Assembly: GCA_025800125.1 (NCBI GenBank)
Contig: JAOXSF010000111.1
Span: 1-64,000, forward strand
Direction of reading: 5' to 3'
Source: Marinobacterium sp.
GTDB taxonomy: Bacteria > Pseudomonadota > Gammaproteobacteria > Pseudomonadales > Balneatricaceae
Length of the DNA stretch: 64,000 nt
Shown: positions 35,745 through 47,900 of the stretch, one piece after another
Layout of the letters: every line of letters begins with the position of its first letter
Position numbering within the stretch: position 1 is the stretch's first letter
Notes under the pieces: model-generated
Seen by the model: the letters and a program-made list of their open reading frames with translations, nothing else
The model's database searches: none
What the model was told of the DNA's origin: nothing
Position numbers and translations under genes: made by a program

Positions 35745-36905
35745 TTATGCGCGGGCTTCCAGCATCGCTACGGCAGGCAGTACCTTGCCCTCAACGAATT
35801 CCAGGAATGCACCGCCACCGGTAGAGATGTAGGACACCTTGTCAGCGATGTCGTACTTGTCTACCGCAGCCAGGGTATCACCACCACCAGCAATGGAGAA
35901 CCCGGCGTTGGCCGCAATCGCCATGGAAATCGCACGGGTGCCTTCGCCAAACTGGTCAAACTCGAACACGCCCACCGGGCCATTCCAGATGATGGTACCG
36001 GCATTTTCCAGCAGCGCCGCCAGTGCCTGGGCACTCTGCGGGCCGATGTCCAGGATCATGTCGTCGTCTGCCACATCGTCCACAGATTTGATTTCAGCTG
36101 CCGCTTCAGCAGAGAACGCTTTAGCTGTTACCACATCGACCGGCAGTGGGATGTTAACTTTTTTCATCAGCGCCTGCGCAACCGGCACCAGGTCGTGTTC
36201 GCACAGGGACTTACCAACCGGCTTGCCAGCCGCCGCCAGGAAGGTATTGGCAATACCGCCGCCTACGATCAGCTGGTCAACCTTGTCGGAAAGAGCGTTC
36301 AGTACTTCCAGCTTGGTGGAGACCTTGGAACCACCCACGATCGCCGCCAGCGGTGAAGCCGGTGCGTCCAGTGCTTTGCCCAGTGCGTCCAGCTCACCGG
36401 CCAGCAGTGGGCCTGCACAGGCCACCGGCGCAAATTTGCCCACACCGTGGGTAGATGCCTGGGCGCGGTGTGCAGTACCGAATGCGTCCATTACGTAGAC
36501 ATCGCACAGGGCTGCCATTTTCTGCGACAGCGCTTCGTTGTCTTTCTTTTCGCCTGCGTTGAAGCGCACGTTTTCCAGCAGTACCAGTTCGCCTTCGGCA
36601 ACATCGAAGCCACCGTCAACCCAGTCTTTCACCAGCGGTACTTCACGGCCCAGCAGGCCACCCAGGTGCTCAGCAACCGGCTGCAGAGAAAACTCTTCAG
36701 CGTACTCGCCTTCAGTCGGACGACCCAGGTGAGACATCACCATCACTTTGGCACCGGACTCCAGTGCATGTTTGATGGTTGGCAGGGAAGCACGGATACG
36801 GGCATCAGAGGTCACTTTGCCCTCTTTTACCGGTACGTTCAGGTCTTCACGGATCAGTACGCGTTTGCCAGCCAGATCCAGGTCGATCATCTTCAATACA
36901 GACAT
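35745..36905 (-). CDS. pgk: Phosphoglycerate kinase
   Basis: ATP-forming glycolytic enzyme, 386 residues as expected. Family motifs: [59 protein letters not shown], the hinge [16 protein letters not shown], and the nucleotide-binding [12 protein letters not shown]. Residue 1 ATG at 36905. It lies between epd and fba in the conserved order. Confidence 0.97.
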   Translation of the reverse strand: MSVLKMIDLDLAGKRVLIREDLNVPVKEGKVTSDARIRASLPTIKHALESGAKVMVMSHLGRPTEGEYAEEFSLQPVAEHLGGLLGREVPLVKDWVDGGFDVAEGELVLLENVRFNAGEKKDNEALSQKMAALCDVYVMDAFGTAHRAQASTHGVGKFAPVACAGPLLAGELDALGKALDAPASPLAAIVGGSKVSTKLEVLNALSDKVDQLIVGGGIANTFLAAAGKPVGKSLCEHDLVPVAQALMKKVNIPLPVDVVTAKAFSAEAAAEIKSVDDVADDDMILDIGPQSAQALAALLENAGTIIWNGPVGVFEFDQFGEGTRAISMAIAANAGFSIAGGGDTLAAVDKYDIADKVSYISTGGGAFLEFVEGKVLPAVAMLEARA

Positions 36906-37040
36906 GTCGTTCTCTCTTCTAAAAACCAGTTCTCAATCCCGGGCAGATCTTTACTGCAGATCCTGTGGCGTTGTAATACGCAGGCCATCCTTGTCTCGCT
37001 ACGGATGCGCTTGCTATCAAGCAACGGCTTGAGCAGCAGA

Positions 37041-38057
37041 TCAAGGCAGCATCAACCAGTGCCGAGCCACATCCAGCATCCGGTTGGCAAAACCCCATTC
37101 ATTATCAAACCAGCCCAGCAGTTTTATCAGCGTGCCCTCGCTGACGCGGGTCTGGGTACCGTCCACCACACCAGAGCGAGGGTCACGGTTGAAGTCCACC
37201 GAAGCATGGGGTTCATCGGTATAACCCAGCAGCCCCTGTAACGGGCCATGGGCAGCATCACGCAGAATGCGGTTAACCGTTTGTGCATCGGTGGCAGTGC
37301 GTACATTAAGCGACAGATCCATCGCTGACACATTGATGGTCGGCACCCGCAGGTGCAGACACTGGAATTTACCCGCCAGATGCGGCAGCAGGCGATCAAT
37401 GCCCTTATCCAGCCCGGTATCGACCGGGATAATGGATTGCAGCGCACTGCGGGTCAGGCGCAGGTCAGTCTGGTGATAACTGTCGATCACCGGTTGATCA
37501 TTCATGGCGGAGTGAATGGTAGTGGTTACACCGTTCAGGATACCCAGTTCACGATCCAGCAGATCCAGCACCGGCACAATGCAGTTGGTGGTACAGGAGG
37601 CCGCCGACACAATACGATGGTCGGCTTGCAGCAGGTGCTGGTTCAGACCATATACCACCGTGCTGTCCACATCAGCCGTCGCAGGCTGGGAGAACAGCAA
37701 ACGCCTGGCACCACGGGCCAGATGCAGCTCAGCGGTATGGCGATCTTTAAAAGCACCGGAACACTCCAGTACCAGATCAACGCCGAGGTCTTTCCAGGGC
37801 AGATTACGCGGGTCCGGTTCGTTCAATACCGCAATACGATCACCATCAATCAGCAGATGGCTACCGTCATGCTCCACCGGCAGCGGGAAACGACCATGGG
37901 TGGTGTCATAACGGGTCAGGTAGGTGACGGTATCGATGTCCGACAACTCGTTCAGCGCCACAATCTCAAACAGTTCACGGTAACCGCTTTCATAAACGGC
38001 CCTCAGAACACTCTGTCCGATACGGCCATAGCCGTTAATGGCAACTCTAAATCGCAT
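37041..38057 (-). CDS. epd: D-erythrose-4-phosphate dehydrogenase
   Basis: GAPDH-family enzyme that oxidises erythrose 4-phosphate on the route to pyridoxal phosphate; may retain some GAPDH activity. The 338-residue product has FRVAINGYGRIGQSVLRA, the active-site cysteine in SAASCTTNCIVPVL, and the GVTTTIHSAMNDQPVIDSYH stretch that separates Epd from Gap. The start ATG at 38057 is followed by a canonical Rossmann motif; the frame to 38093 adds 12 residues without support. It leads the epd-pgk-fba group on the minus strand. A terminator separates it from tkt. Confidence 0.93.
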   Translation of the reverse strand: MRFRVAINGYGRIGQSVLRAVYESGYRELFEIVALNELSDIDTVTYLTRYDTTHGRFPLPVEHDGSHLLIDGDRIAVLNEPDPRNLPWKDLGVDLVLECSGAFKDRHTAELHLARGARRLLFSQPATADVDSTVVYGLNQHLLQADHRIVSAASCTTNCIVPVLDLLDRELGILNGVTTTIHSAMNDQPVIDSYHQTDLRLTRSALQSIIPVDTGLDKGIDRLLPHLAGKFQCLHLRVPTINVSAMDLSLNVRTATDAQTVNRILRDAAHGPLQGLLGYTDEPHASVDFNRDPRSGVVDGTQTRVSEGTLIKLLGWFDNEWGFANRMLDVARHWLMLP

Positions 38058-38106
38058 CGCGTTTACAACACTCCGAGCAACAGCAGAACCCACGCAAAAA
38101 AATCAG

Positions 38107-38134
38107 GCCCGTATCACCCAAAAGCGATACGGGC
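38107..38134 (-). terminator. tkt terminator
   Basis: Nine-bp stem GCCCGTATC / GATACGGGC with a 10-nt loop, followed on the minus strand by CTGATTTTTTT, a clear rho-independent signal 34 bp after the tkt stop. It separates tkt from the epd group. Confidence 0.9.
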
Positions 38135-38168
38135 GAAGGTGCCCCACATAATGCAGGGCCAGCCGTTA

Positions 38169-40163
38169 TCAGATAACGGACTTAACCTTCTCAACCACAT
38201 TTTCAACGGTAAAGCCGAAGTACTTGAACAGTTCGCCAGCCGGAGCAGATTCACCGAAAGTGGTCATACCGACGATGGCACCATTCAGGCCAACGTATTT
38301 GTACCAGAAGTCCGCCTGCAACGCTTCAACCGCCACACGAGCCGTCACCGCAGATGGCAGTACCGCTTCACGGTATTCAGCATCCTGCTGGTCGAACAGG
38401 CCAGTTTCAGGCATGGACACAACACGCGCCTTCACGCCATCTGCCGCCAGTGCTTCAGCCGCATCCATCGCCAGACCGACTTCAGAACCGGTGGCAATCA
38501 GAATCGCATCCGGCTGACCATCAGTATCACGCAGAATGTAACCACCGCGCTGGATGTTGGCGATCTGCTCAGCGGTACGTGGCTGGTGTGGCAGATTCTG
38601 ACGGGAGAACACCATGGAGGTCGGGCCGTCAGCGCGCTCCAGCGCTGCTTTCCATGCCACGGCGGATTCAACCGCATCACATGGACGCCATGTGCTCATG
38701 TTCGGCGTGTGACGCAGGTTAGCTACCTGCTCGATTGGCTGGTGCGTCGGGCCATCTTCACCCAGACCGATGGAGTCGTGGGTATAAACGTGGATGGCAC
38801 GCTGCTTCATCAGTGCCGCCATACGCAGCGCGTTACGGGCGTACTCCATGAATACCAGGAAGGTTGCACCGTATGGTACGAAACCACCGTGCAGGGCGAT
38901 ACCGTTCATGATCGCGGACATGCCGAACTCACGTACGCCGTAGAACAGGTAATTGCCAGATGCGTCGTCTTTGGAAATACCTTTAGCGCCCGACCACAGT
39001 GTCAGGTTGGAACCGGCCAGATCAGCGGAACCGCCCAGCAGCTCTGGCAGCATTGGCGCGTAGGCGTTGATAGCGTTCTGCGAAGCTTTACGGGAGGCGA
39101 TTGTGTCGCCCTTCTCAGCCACTTCAGCGATGTAGGCATCCGCTTTGTCAGAGAAATCCGCTGGCAGTTCACCAGAGATACGGCGCAGCAGTTCATCAGC
39201 CAGCTCAGGGTAAACGGTGCGGTAGGTCAACAGACGCTCGTTCCACTCGTTCTCAGCCGCTACACCAGCATCTTTGGCATCCCAGTCTGCATAAATATCT
39301 GCCGGGATTTCAAAGGAACCGTGGTTCCAGCCCAGGCGCTCACGGGTCAGTGCAATCTCGTCATCACCCAGTGGCGCGCCGTGACAGTCTTCCTTACCTT
39401 CTTTGTTCGGAGAACCGAAGCCGATGATGGTTTTACAGCAGATCAGCGCAGGCTGTTCTGTGTTGGCTTTGGCCTGCTCAATCGCGTCACGGATCTGATC
39501 CGGGTTGTGGCCGTCGATGTTCGGGATCACCTGCCAGCCGTAAGACTCGAAACGCTTGATATTATCGTCGGTGTACCAGCCTTCTACTTCACCGTCGATG
39601 GAGATACCGTTGTCATCCCAGAACGCGATCAGTTTACCCAGACCCAGCGTACCGGCCAGTGAGCAGGCTTCGTGGGACACACCTTCCATCATGCAGCCAT
39701 CACCCATGAATACGTAGGTGTTGTGGTCGATGATCTCGTGGCCATCACGGTTGAACTGTGCGGCCAGCGCTTTTTCGGCAACGGCAAAACCAACCGCGTT
39801 GGTAATGCCCTGACCCAGTGGGCCCGTTGTGGTTTCAACGCCAGGGCAGTAGCCATACTCAGGGTGGCCCGCTGTTTTCGCATGCAGCTGACGGAAGCTT
39901 TTGATGTCCTCGATGGATACGTCGTAACCACTCAGGTGCAGCAGGGAGTAGATCAGCATGGAACCATGGCCGTTAGACAGTACGAAACGGTCACGGTCAA
40001 ACCACTGCGGGTTGCTCGGGTTGTGGGACATGAAATCGTTCCACAGCACCTCTGCGATATCTGCCATACCCATTGGCGCACCCGGATGGCCGGACTTCGC
40101 TTTCTGAACGGCATCCATGCTCAGTGCACGGATCGCATTAGCAAGTTCTCTACGAGAGGACAT
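38169..40163 (-). CDS. tkt: Transketolase
   Basis: Thiamine-diphosphate enzyme of the pentose phosphate pathway. The 664 residues include [20 protein letters not shown], the TPP motif around [16 protein letters not shown] to [11 protein letters not shown], the second-domain [27 protein letters not shown] and the [15 protein letters not shown] substrate loop. ATG at 40163 with AGGAG upstream. It is divergent from metK, a neighbour arrangement also known in pseudomonads from memory. Confidence 0.97.
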   Translation of the reverse strand: MSSRRELANAIRALSMDAVQKAKSGHPGAPMGMADIAEVLWNDFMSHNPSNPQWFDRDRFVLSNGHGSMLIYSLLHLSGYDVSIEDIKSFRQLHAKTAGHPEYGYCPGVETTTGPLGQGITNAVGFAVAEKALAAQFNRDGHEIIDHNTYVFMGDGCMMEGVSHEACSLAGTLGLGKLIAFWDDNGISIDGEVEGWYTDDNIKRFESYGWQVIPNIDGHNPDQIRDAIEQAKANTEQPALICCKTIIGFGSPNKEGKEDCHGAPLGDDEIALTRERLGWNHGSFEIPADIYADWDAKDAGVAAENEWNERLLTYRTVYPELADELLRRISGELPADFSDKADAYIAEVAEKGDTIASRKASQNAINAYAPMLPELLGGSADLAGSNLTLWSGAKGISKDDASGNYLFYGVREFGMSAIMNGIALHGGFVPYGATFLVFMEYARNALRMAALMKQRAIHVYTHDSIGLGEDGPTHQPIEQVANLRHTPNMSTWRPCDAVESAVAWKAALERADGPTSMVFSRQNLPHQPRTAEQIANIQRGGYILRDTDGQPDAILIATGSEVGLAMDAAEALAADGVKARVVSMPETGLFDQQDAEYREAVLPSAVTARVAVEALQADFWYKYVGLNGAIVGMTTFGESAPAGELFKYFGFTVENVVEKVKSVI

Positions 40164-40575
40164 TCAATATCTCCTGGGCAGCGCCCAAATTCTGAATAAC
40201 AAAGAAGAAGGTCAGATCACCGGACATTCCATGAAAAGCGACTGATTACTCCGCCAGTTCTCTTTACCTGGTGTCCCTCTCCATGGGATGCCCGGATAAG
40301 CGGCCGCAATTTTCCCCTGGATAGCCCCCGGCTTCAAACGAAATGCGGTGAAATGAGGTAAAAATGAGTGATATTCAGCCAGCCATGGAAAAGTTTCACT
40401 TCTGCCAGCAATCCCCCCATGTATTCCCCTGCCAAGGGTTGTACAATGCGCCGTTGTTTTTTCATACAGCAGGTCCACCAGAATGATCGCGTTCGGTAAC
40501 GGCATGGACAGCCATTCCTGACACCGGGCCAGGCCGCTGCTGTTTCTTTTATCTTTCTATTAGGGTCAAGCAACA
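40164..40575. other. Divergent control region between tkt and metK
   Basis: About 410 bases without a gene. A small hairpin TGGGC / GCCCA (40175-40187) touches the tkt ribosome site. I saw no S-adenosylmethionine riboswitch or clear MetJ box; both should be checked by model search. Confidence 0.4.
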
Positions 40576-41766
40576 ATGAGCGAATACAGCTTATTCACCT
40601 CCGAGTCCGTGTCCGAAGGACACCCGGACAAGATTGCCGACCAGATCTCTGACGCGGTGCTGGATGCCATCATCGCCGAAGACAAATACGCCCGTGTAGC
40701 CTGTGAAACACTGGTAAAAACCGGTGTTGCTGTAGTCTCCGGTGAAATCAGCACTTCCGCCTGGGTGGATCTGGAAGCGCTGGTGCGTAAAGTGATCTGT
40801 GACATCGGTTACACCTCTTCCGATGTTGGTTATGACGGCGAAACCTGTGGTGTGATCAACATCATCGGTAAACAGTCTGTCGATATTGCCCAGGGCGTCG
40901 ACCGTGCCAAACCTGAAGATCAGGGTGCCGGTGATCAGGGCCTGATGTTCGGTTACGCCTCTAACGAAACCGACGTACTGATGCCAGCGCCAATCACCTA
41001 CTCTCACCGTCTGGTAGAGCGTCAGGCTGAAGCACGTAAAACCGGCGTACTGCCATGGCTGCGCCCGGATGCCAAATCTCAGCTGACCTTCCGTTACGAA
41101 AACGGCAAGCCGGTTGCGGTAGATGCACTGGTATTGTCCACCCAGCATAACCCGGATGTCTCTCAGTCTGACCTGCGTGAAGCGGTGATGGAGCTGATCG
41201 TCAAGCACGTTATCCCGGCTGAATGGATCACCAAAGATACCAAGTTCCACATCAACCCGACTGGCAACTTCGTTATCGGTGGCCCGGTGGGTGACTGTGG
41301 TCTGACCGGCCGTAAGATCATTGTAGACACCTACGGCGGCATGGCTCGCCACGGTGGTGGGGCTTTCTCCGGTAAGGACCCATCCAAGGTAGACCGTTCC
41401 GCTGCCTACGCGGGCCGTTACGTGGCGAAGAACGTAGTTGCTGCTGGTCTGGCGGATCGTTGTGAAATTCAGGTGTCCTACGCCATCGGTGTAGCGGAGC
41501 CAACCTCCGTATCTATCAACACCTTCGGCACTGGCAAGATCTCCGATGACAAGATCATCCAGCTGGTTCGCGACAACTTCGACCTGCGTCCACACGCCAT
41601 CACCACCATGCTGGACCTGCTGCACCCGATGTACCAGGCCACAGCAGCCTACGGCCACTTCGGTCGCGACCCATTCGAGATGACTGCAGGTGACGACACC
41701 TTTACCGCTTTTACATGGGAGCGCACCGATAAGGTAGAAGCCCTGCGCGCAGGTGCAGGTCTGTAA
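40576..41766 (+). CDS. metK: S-adenosylmethionine synthase
   Basis: Forms S-adenosylmethionine from methionine and ATP. The 396-residue product has [24 protein letters not shown] at the start, [16 protein letters not shown] and the [21 protein letters not shown] active-site loop. The start ATG at 40576 follows AGGG by 11 bases. It is divergent from tkt and ends at a strong terminator facing the giant RTX-like gene. Confidence 0.98.
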   Translation: MSEYSLFTSESVSEGHPDKIADQISDAVLDAIIAEDKYARVACETLVKTGVAVVSGEISTSAWVDLEALVRKVICDIGYTSSDVGYDGETCGVINIIGKQSVDIAQGVDRAKPEDQGAGDQGLMFGYASNETDVLMPAPITYSHRLVERQAEARKTGVLPWLRPDAKSQLTFRYENGKPVAVDALVLSTQHNPDVSQSDLREAVMELIVKHVIPAEWITKDTKFHINPTGNFVIGGPVGDCGLTGRKIIVDTYGGMARHGGGAFSGKDPSKVDRSAAYAGRYVAKNVVAAGLADRCEIQVSYAIGVAEPTSVSINTFGTGKISDDKIIQLVRDNFDLRPHAITTMLDLLHPMYQATAAYGHFGRDPFEMTAGDDTFTAFTWERTDKVEALRAGAGL

Positions 41767-41809
41767 GGGCACTGACGACTGACGTTCAATCTGGACGATT
41801 TCAGACACA

Positions 41810-41841
41810 AAAAAACCGCAGCCTCCGGGTTGCGGTTTTTT
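41810..41841. terminator. Bidirectional terminator after metK
   Basis: AAAAAACCGCA / TGCGGTTTTTT with an interior that can pair further (GCC with GGT), giving a stem of about 14 bp. It serves metK and the convergent RTX-like gene. Confidence 0.9.
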
Positions 41842-41918
41842 ATCGCTTCAACGAGATTAGCTGTGCTGAGCAATGTGCGAAACCGGGCCTGGTCAATCAG
41901 CACAGACCCGGTAGCTGA

Positions 41919-44900
41919 TCAGACGATCTCGGTTGGCAGCCCCTGGCCGATCAGATCCAGCATATCAATCGTTGTGCCATCACTGAACTGCAACTGCTCA
42001 ATTTTGCTGTCATCCTTACGGAACAGGCCACTGAGAACAGTCAACGTATCATTGACCTGCTGGCCATTATCAAGCACATGAATATCGTAGTCGTTTTCAG
42101 ATTTCGAGGATACAACCACCCGGATATCGGCCTGAGTGATGCCATCACCAAAGGAGATAACATCCTGTGCCCCCGCAATATTGCCAAGATCCACATCAAG
42201 GATCGAATCATGGCCGTCACCGCGATTGAAAATATACGTATCAGACCGCCACTCAGCCGTCAGGAAGTCGTCGCCCTTCCCGCCTTCAAAGATGCCAGCA
42301 ACACCATTGCCGACATCCAGCCTATCTTCACCATCAGTACCTGTTTTACTGATTGCTTCGGTCTGCTGATCATAACGCTCAAACAGTTCTCTTACGGTCA
42401 ACTCTGTGCCATCTCCCAACTGCACAGTCCAGTCATCTGCTCCGTGAGCTTGACTGAATTGAAGATTATCACCCGTCAATTCGCCGCCCTGCATCAGCTT
42501 GAGACTGATAGTACCAAATCCAACACTGTAGTAAGGCTTGATATCTTCCAGCGCGATCCCTTCATCTATGATGATGGTAACCATCTGATCAGATTTCAAC
42601 TTCTCCAGGAAATCCTGATCATGGCCATAGCCGAAATGAACCTTGTGATGTCCATCAACCAGGTGAATGATGTCATCACCGGCACCGGTATCAAACTCGT
42701 AGTTGTAGCCAATAGCATTTCCGGTTGACGATGGCCGTCCCCACTCATGATACTTGAGATCACCAACCTTAAGGTACATATCCTGCAGATTAACCGTGGA
42801 GCCATCGGCAAATTCAAGTACTTCAAGGCCTCCATCACCAGGACGGGTGGTGCCTTTCAGTGCCAGCTGATCACCGGTATATTCACCCTTATTCAGAACG
42901 TTGAGCTGCAAGAAAGTCCTGTAATAGTCCCATGTTTCATCATACTCAGAACGCTGAAACAGCTGCAGATCTTCGAAGGAAATACCCTCACCAAAAACAA
43001 TACGATCACTTTCAGAACCGTCTGTACTGAAGGCCGTCAGGGTATCGGCACCATCACCACGATTATAGATATAGCGATCAGCCATATTACTGCCCGTCAG
43101 GGTGTCATCGCCCAGACCACCGCGGAATTCATTGTGTGCATCAGCGACACCGGTCAGCAGGTCAGCCCCATCTGTACCCTGCTGTACAGTCCATTCAATC
43201 GGCGGGCCTGCCAGCAATGCGTCATGTACACTCACTTCAGTGCCATCGGCAAAGCGCAGTGCCTGGTCACCCAGCGTTGCCTGGGTTGCACCAACCAGTG
43301 TCACGCTGTCACCCGATGCGGTACCGTCCTGCAGCAATGTGATGACGATACCGGCATCAGTCTCGGCAAAGCGCAGATCAGCAGTACTGATGCCTTCATC
43401 GAGCACAATATCATCGCCCATATGACTGTTACGGACAGTGTCATTACCACTGCCATAGCCAAACTGCACATCATTATCGCCCAGGGCCAGCTCCAGCACA
43501 TCATCACCGGCACCGCCAACCATCAGGTTTTTCTGGCCAAATACACCGCTGAGGGTGTCATTGCCGCTGGTACCATGAATTTCCAGTGGCAGATCAGCAA
43601 AGTTCATGGTGGAGCCATCACTGAACTGCAGCTGCTCAATTGCCATATTACTCTGCAATCCATACTTCAGTGTCAGGCGATCGCCCGTCAGCTGACCATC
43701 CTGCAGAATCTGCAATTCCACGCTTGTGCTATGCTGGTCGCTTGGTACCAGTCGCAGATCACCCGCGCTGATACCGGCACCGAATATAATGCTATCAACC
43801 GTACCGGCTTCAGCACCAATGCCCACATCCAGGATCTGGTCATGGCCATCGCCGCGGTTGAAGATGTAATGATCAGAACCTTCCTGGCCCACCAGGGTGT
43901 CATTCCCTTCACCACCACGGAATTCAGCGTTGTAACCGGCATCAGATTCAAGCAGATCATCGCCGCTGGTACCTTCAAATACCTGGCGACCCGCACTTTG
44001 CAGAAGTTGCGCTTTCACCGTAGATTCAGTGCCATCAGCAAACAGCAGTTTCTGATTACCCAGTGTTGCCAGCACAACCCCTGACAGGGTCAGACTGTCT
44101 CCGGAAGGCTGTCCAGCCTGTAGCAGTTCAATCACAACGCCGGTGTAGTCGACAGACACTTTGACATCTGCAGCGGTAATACCTTCATCCAGACGAATAT
44201 CATCACCTGTGTAACTGTTATGCACGGTATCCTGGCCACTACCATAGCCCAGCTGAACATCATGCTCGCCGTACACCAGTTCAAACGTATCGTTACCAGC
44301 ACCACCCACCATCAGGTTAGTGTGGCCATAAACACCCGTCAGGGTGTCATCACCGTCAGTACCATGAATTTCCAGTGGCAGATCATCAAAGCGCATGGTG
44401 GAGCCATCGCTGAACTGTAACTGCTCAATGGCAAGGTTGTTCTGCAAACCATATTTGATTGTCAGACGATCACTACCTGGCTGACCATTTTCCAGTACCT
44501 GTAGCTCGACACTGGTACTGTGATGGCTGCTGCCAACCAGCCGCAGATCGCTACGTTCAATGCCTTCACCCAGAATCAGGGTGTCGACAGTACCTGTCGC
44601 AGCGGCTGTACCATTATCAAGAATCCGGTCATGGCCATCACCACGATTAAAGACATAACGGTCAGCACCACTGTTACCCAGCAAGTCATCATCACCAGCA
44701 CCACCACGGAACTCGGCATTTTCACGCGCAGCAGCGCGCAGCAGGTCATTACCGTCAGTACCTTCGTAAATGGCGTAACCGCTATTATCCTGCAGGCGGT
44801 CCCGAACTGTAATTTCGGTACCATCAGCAAAGATCAGCTTCTGATCACCCAGTGATTCCAGTCTGTTATCAGCCAGCGTCAGACGGTCACCCGTCGCTAC

Positions 44901-47900
44901 ACCATCACGTAACAGCTCAATCACAACACCGCTGGCGTTAACAAACAGCTGCAAATCCTGAGAAGTAATATCAGCATCCAGCTTCACATCGTCGCTAAAG
45001 CGGCTGTTAATGACGGTATCCTTACCACTGCCATAGCCAAACTGAACAAGGTTCGCTCCAAGCGCCAGCTCAATACGGTCATCACCGCCGCCACTGATTA
45101 CCAGGTTCTGGTGACCATACACACCGGTCAGGGTTTCGGCCGCATCCGTCCCATGCACTTCCAGTAATAGTTCATCCATACTCAGGGTTGAGCCATCACT
45201 GAATTCAAGCTGCTCAATAGCCAGCGCATTCTGCAGCCCGTATTTCAACGTCAGGCGGTCTGCTGTCGGTTCGCCATCTTGCAGAATCTGCAACTCTGCA
45301 CTGGTGCTGTGGTGATCACTTGCCACCAGACGCAGATCTTCACGACTGATACCTTCACCCAGTACGATGGTGTCCAGAGTACCAGCCGCAGACCCAGTGC
45401 CATTGTCGATGATGGAGTCATGACCGTCACCACGATTGAAAACATAACGGTCAGCACCATTTTTACCCAACAGGGTGTCATCACCGGTACCACCACGGAA
45501 CTCGGTATCCTGACCTGACTGAGCTTTCAGTTCATCATTACCGTCCGTTCCCTGCAGTACAGGCTGCGCGAGATCAGCTTGCAGACGCTCTTTAACCAGC
45601 AACTCAGTGCCATCGGCAAAAATCAGCTTCTGATCACCCAGTGATGCCAGGTTGTTACCAGACAGCGTGATGCTGTCACCGGATGGACGACCCGCCTGCA
45701 GCAGCTCAATAACAACCCCAGCCCCGCTGGTAAACAGGCGAAGATCCTGTTCAGTGATACCATCACCCAGCACAACATCATCGCCAAAGCGGCTGTTGAT
45801 AACCGTATCGTTACCACCGCCATAGGTAAGCTGAACTTCGTTAGCACCAACCGCCAGTTTCAGCGTATCGTCGCCCGCACCACCAACCATCAGGTTTTTG
45901 TGGCCATACACTCCCTCAAGCGTGTCATCGCCCGCTGTACCACGCACTTCGAGCCGCAACTCATCAAAGCTCATGGTAGTACCATCGCTGAACTGCAGCT
46001 GTTCAATGCTCAGCGCATTCTGCAAACCATATTTCAGCGTCAGGCGATCTGTGCCAGGCTCGCCGTTCTGCAGCACCTGTAACTCAACACTGGTACTATG
46101 GTGATCACTGGCAACCAGACGCAGGTCATCGCGACTGATACCTACACCCAGAACAATGGTATCCACCGTACCGGCTGCGGCGCCGGTGCCATTATCCAGA
46201 ATGGAGTCATGGCCATCACCACGGTTAAAGACATAGCGGTCAGCACCATCTTTACCCAGCAGGTCATCGTCGCCTTTGCCGCCATGGAACTCAGCATCTT
46301 CGCCAGCTTCAGCTTCCAGTACGTCATGGCCAGTTGTGCCAACATACGTTTCATTATCCCCTGCTGCTGCCATGTGGGCGGCCAGGGTAGCCTCAGCACC
46401 ATCAGCAAAACGCAACGTCTGACCATCCAATGCGTCGACAGACATACCGGCCAGCGTCAGGCTGTCACCTGACGGTGCAGAGCCCTGTAACAGCTCGACA
46501 ACCACACCCGTAGAGGCAGCAAATACACGTACATCGCTGGCAGTTACACCTTCGTCCAGACGAATCACATCATCTGCACCCATGTTGGTCACAGTGTCAT
46601 GATCACTACCGTAACCCAGCTGAATCTGAGCGGCACCAGCGACCAGTTCAAAGGTGTCATTACCCGCACCGCCAACCATCAGATTCTGGTGGCTATATAC
46701 ACCGGTCAGTGTATCGTCAGCGTCAGTACCGCGAACCTCCAGCAGCAGCTCAGCAAACGACATAACACTGTCATCATTAAAACGCAGCTGTTCAATCGCA
46801 AGGTTATTCTGCAGCCCATAACGCAGCGACAGGCTATCACCACTTGGCTCACCATTTTGCAGGATCTGCAGCTCAACACTGGTACTATGGTGATCACTTG
46901 GAATCAGACGCAGATCATCACGGCTGATACCTTCACCAAACTGGATTATGTCAATCGTACCTGCTGCTGCACCGGTACCGTTATCCAGGATCACATCATG
47001 GCCATCACCACGGTTGAAGACATAGGTATCAGCCAGCTCTTTACCCAGCAGGACATCATTACCCGCACCGCCTTTGAAGATCTGACCTGTACCCGCCTGA
47101 CCTTCCAGCTTGTCATCACCTGCCGTGCCGACCAGCCCGACTTCGTGATTCAGTTTCAGGTCCAGAAGATCAGAAACAGTTATTTTTGAGCCATCAGAAA
47201 ACACTACAGACTGTGATGTCAACGTATCTTCTTTCAAGGCATACAACAGCACACTATCGCCCGTTGCCTCACCATCACGGAACAGTTCCAGCAATGGCCC
47301 ACGCAAAGAGCCATCTGTTTTCCAGGAACACCTGATGTCCTCAAGGGAAATGCCATCCGCCATAACGATGGCACTATCAGCCGTCATCTTGTCGACAACA
47401 TCCTTGCCATCGCCGTAGCCAAAATAAATATTTGCTTTACTACCGTCGGTATAGAGGGTGTCATCCCCCTGGCCACCGTGAAAGCCATTGAAACGGTCAA
47501 CGTATCCGTACAACGCTTCAGTATTGTCCGTCCCCTGTACAGTCACAGGTATATCCTGCAGGACGACTTTAGTTCCATCAGCAAACTCTAGTGTCTGACG
47601 TTCGGGATTAGACAGTTTTGCAACTGATGTTATGAAAATAGAGTCCCCGCTCTCTTCACCATTTTCCAGCACATGGATGGTGAGATCGGGAGAACGCTTG
47701 CTTGCCTGTGTAATGCGAATATCGGAAAGACTGATACCTTCACCAAAGACGATGGTATCCGTCAGGCCATCAACATCACCATTAACTGACCACACATCAT
47801 CAATGCTGTCATTACCATCACCGCGGTTGAAAATATAACGGTCAGCGTTAATCGTGCCTTTGAACGTATCATCGCCAGCACCGCCGTTAAATTCATTACG

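Noticed and set aside
37353-39662. Very long open frame (769 codons) on the plus strand
   Set aside because: It lies antisense across epd and tkt, both certain genes; the frame is open because of codon bias on the opposite strand, and its translation shows no family features.
40164-40575. SAM riboswitch upstream of metK
   Set aside because: No conserved kink-turn or pseudoknot pattern could be recognised by eye; a covariance-model search would be decisive.
40591-41808. 405-codon minus-strand frame across metK
   Set aside because: metK is unambiguous; the antisense frame covers it fully and shows no family similarity.
42747-44084. 445-codon open frame on the plus strand across the RTX-like gene
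   Set aside because: It mirrors the tandem modules of the minus-strand gene; the repeats give a low-complexity antisense frame without a ribosome site.
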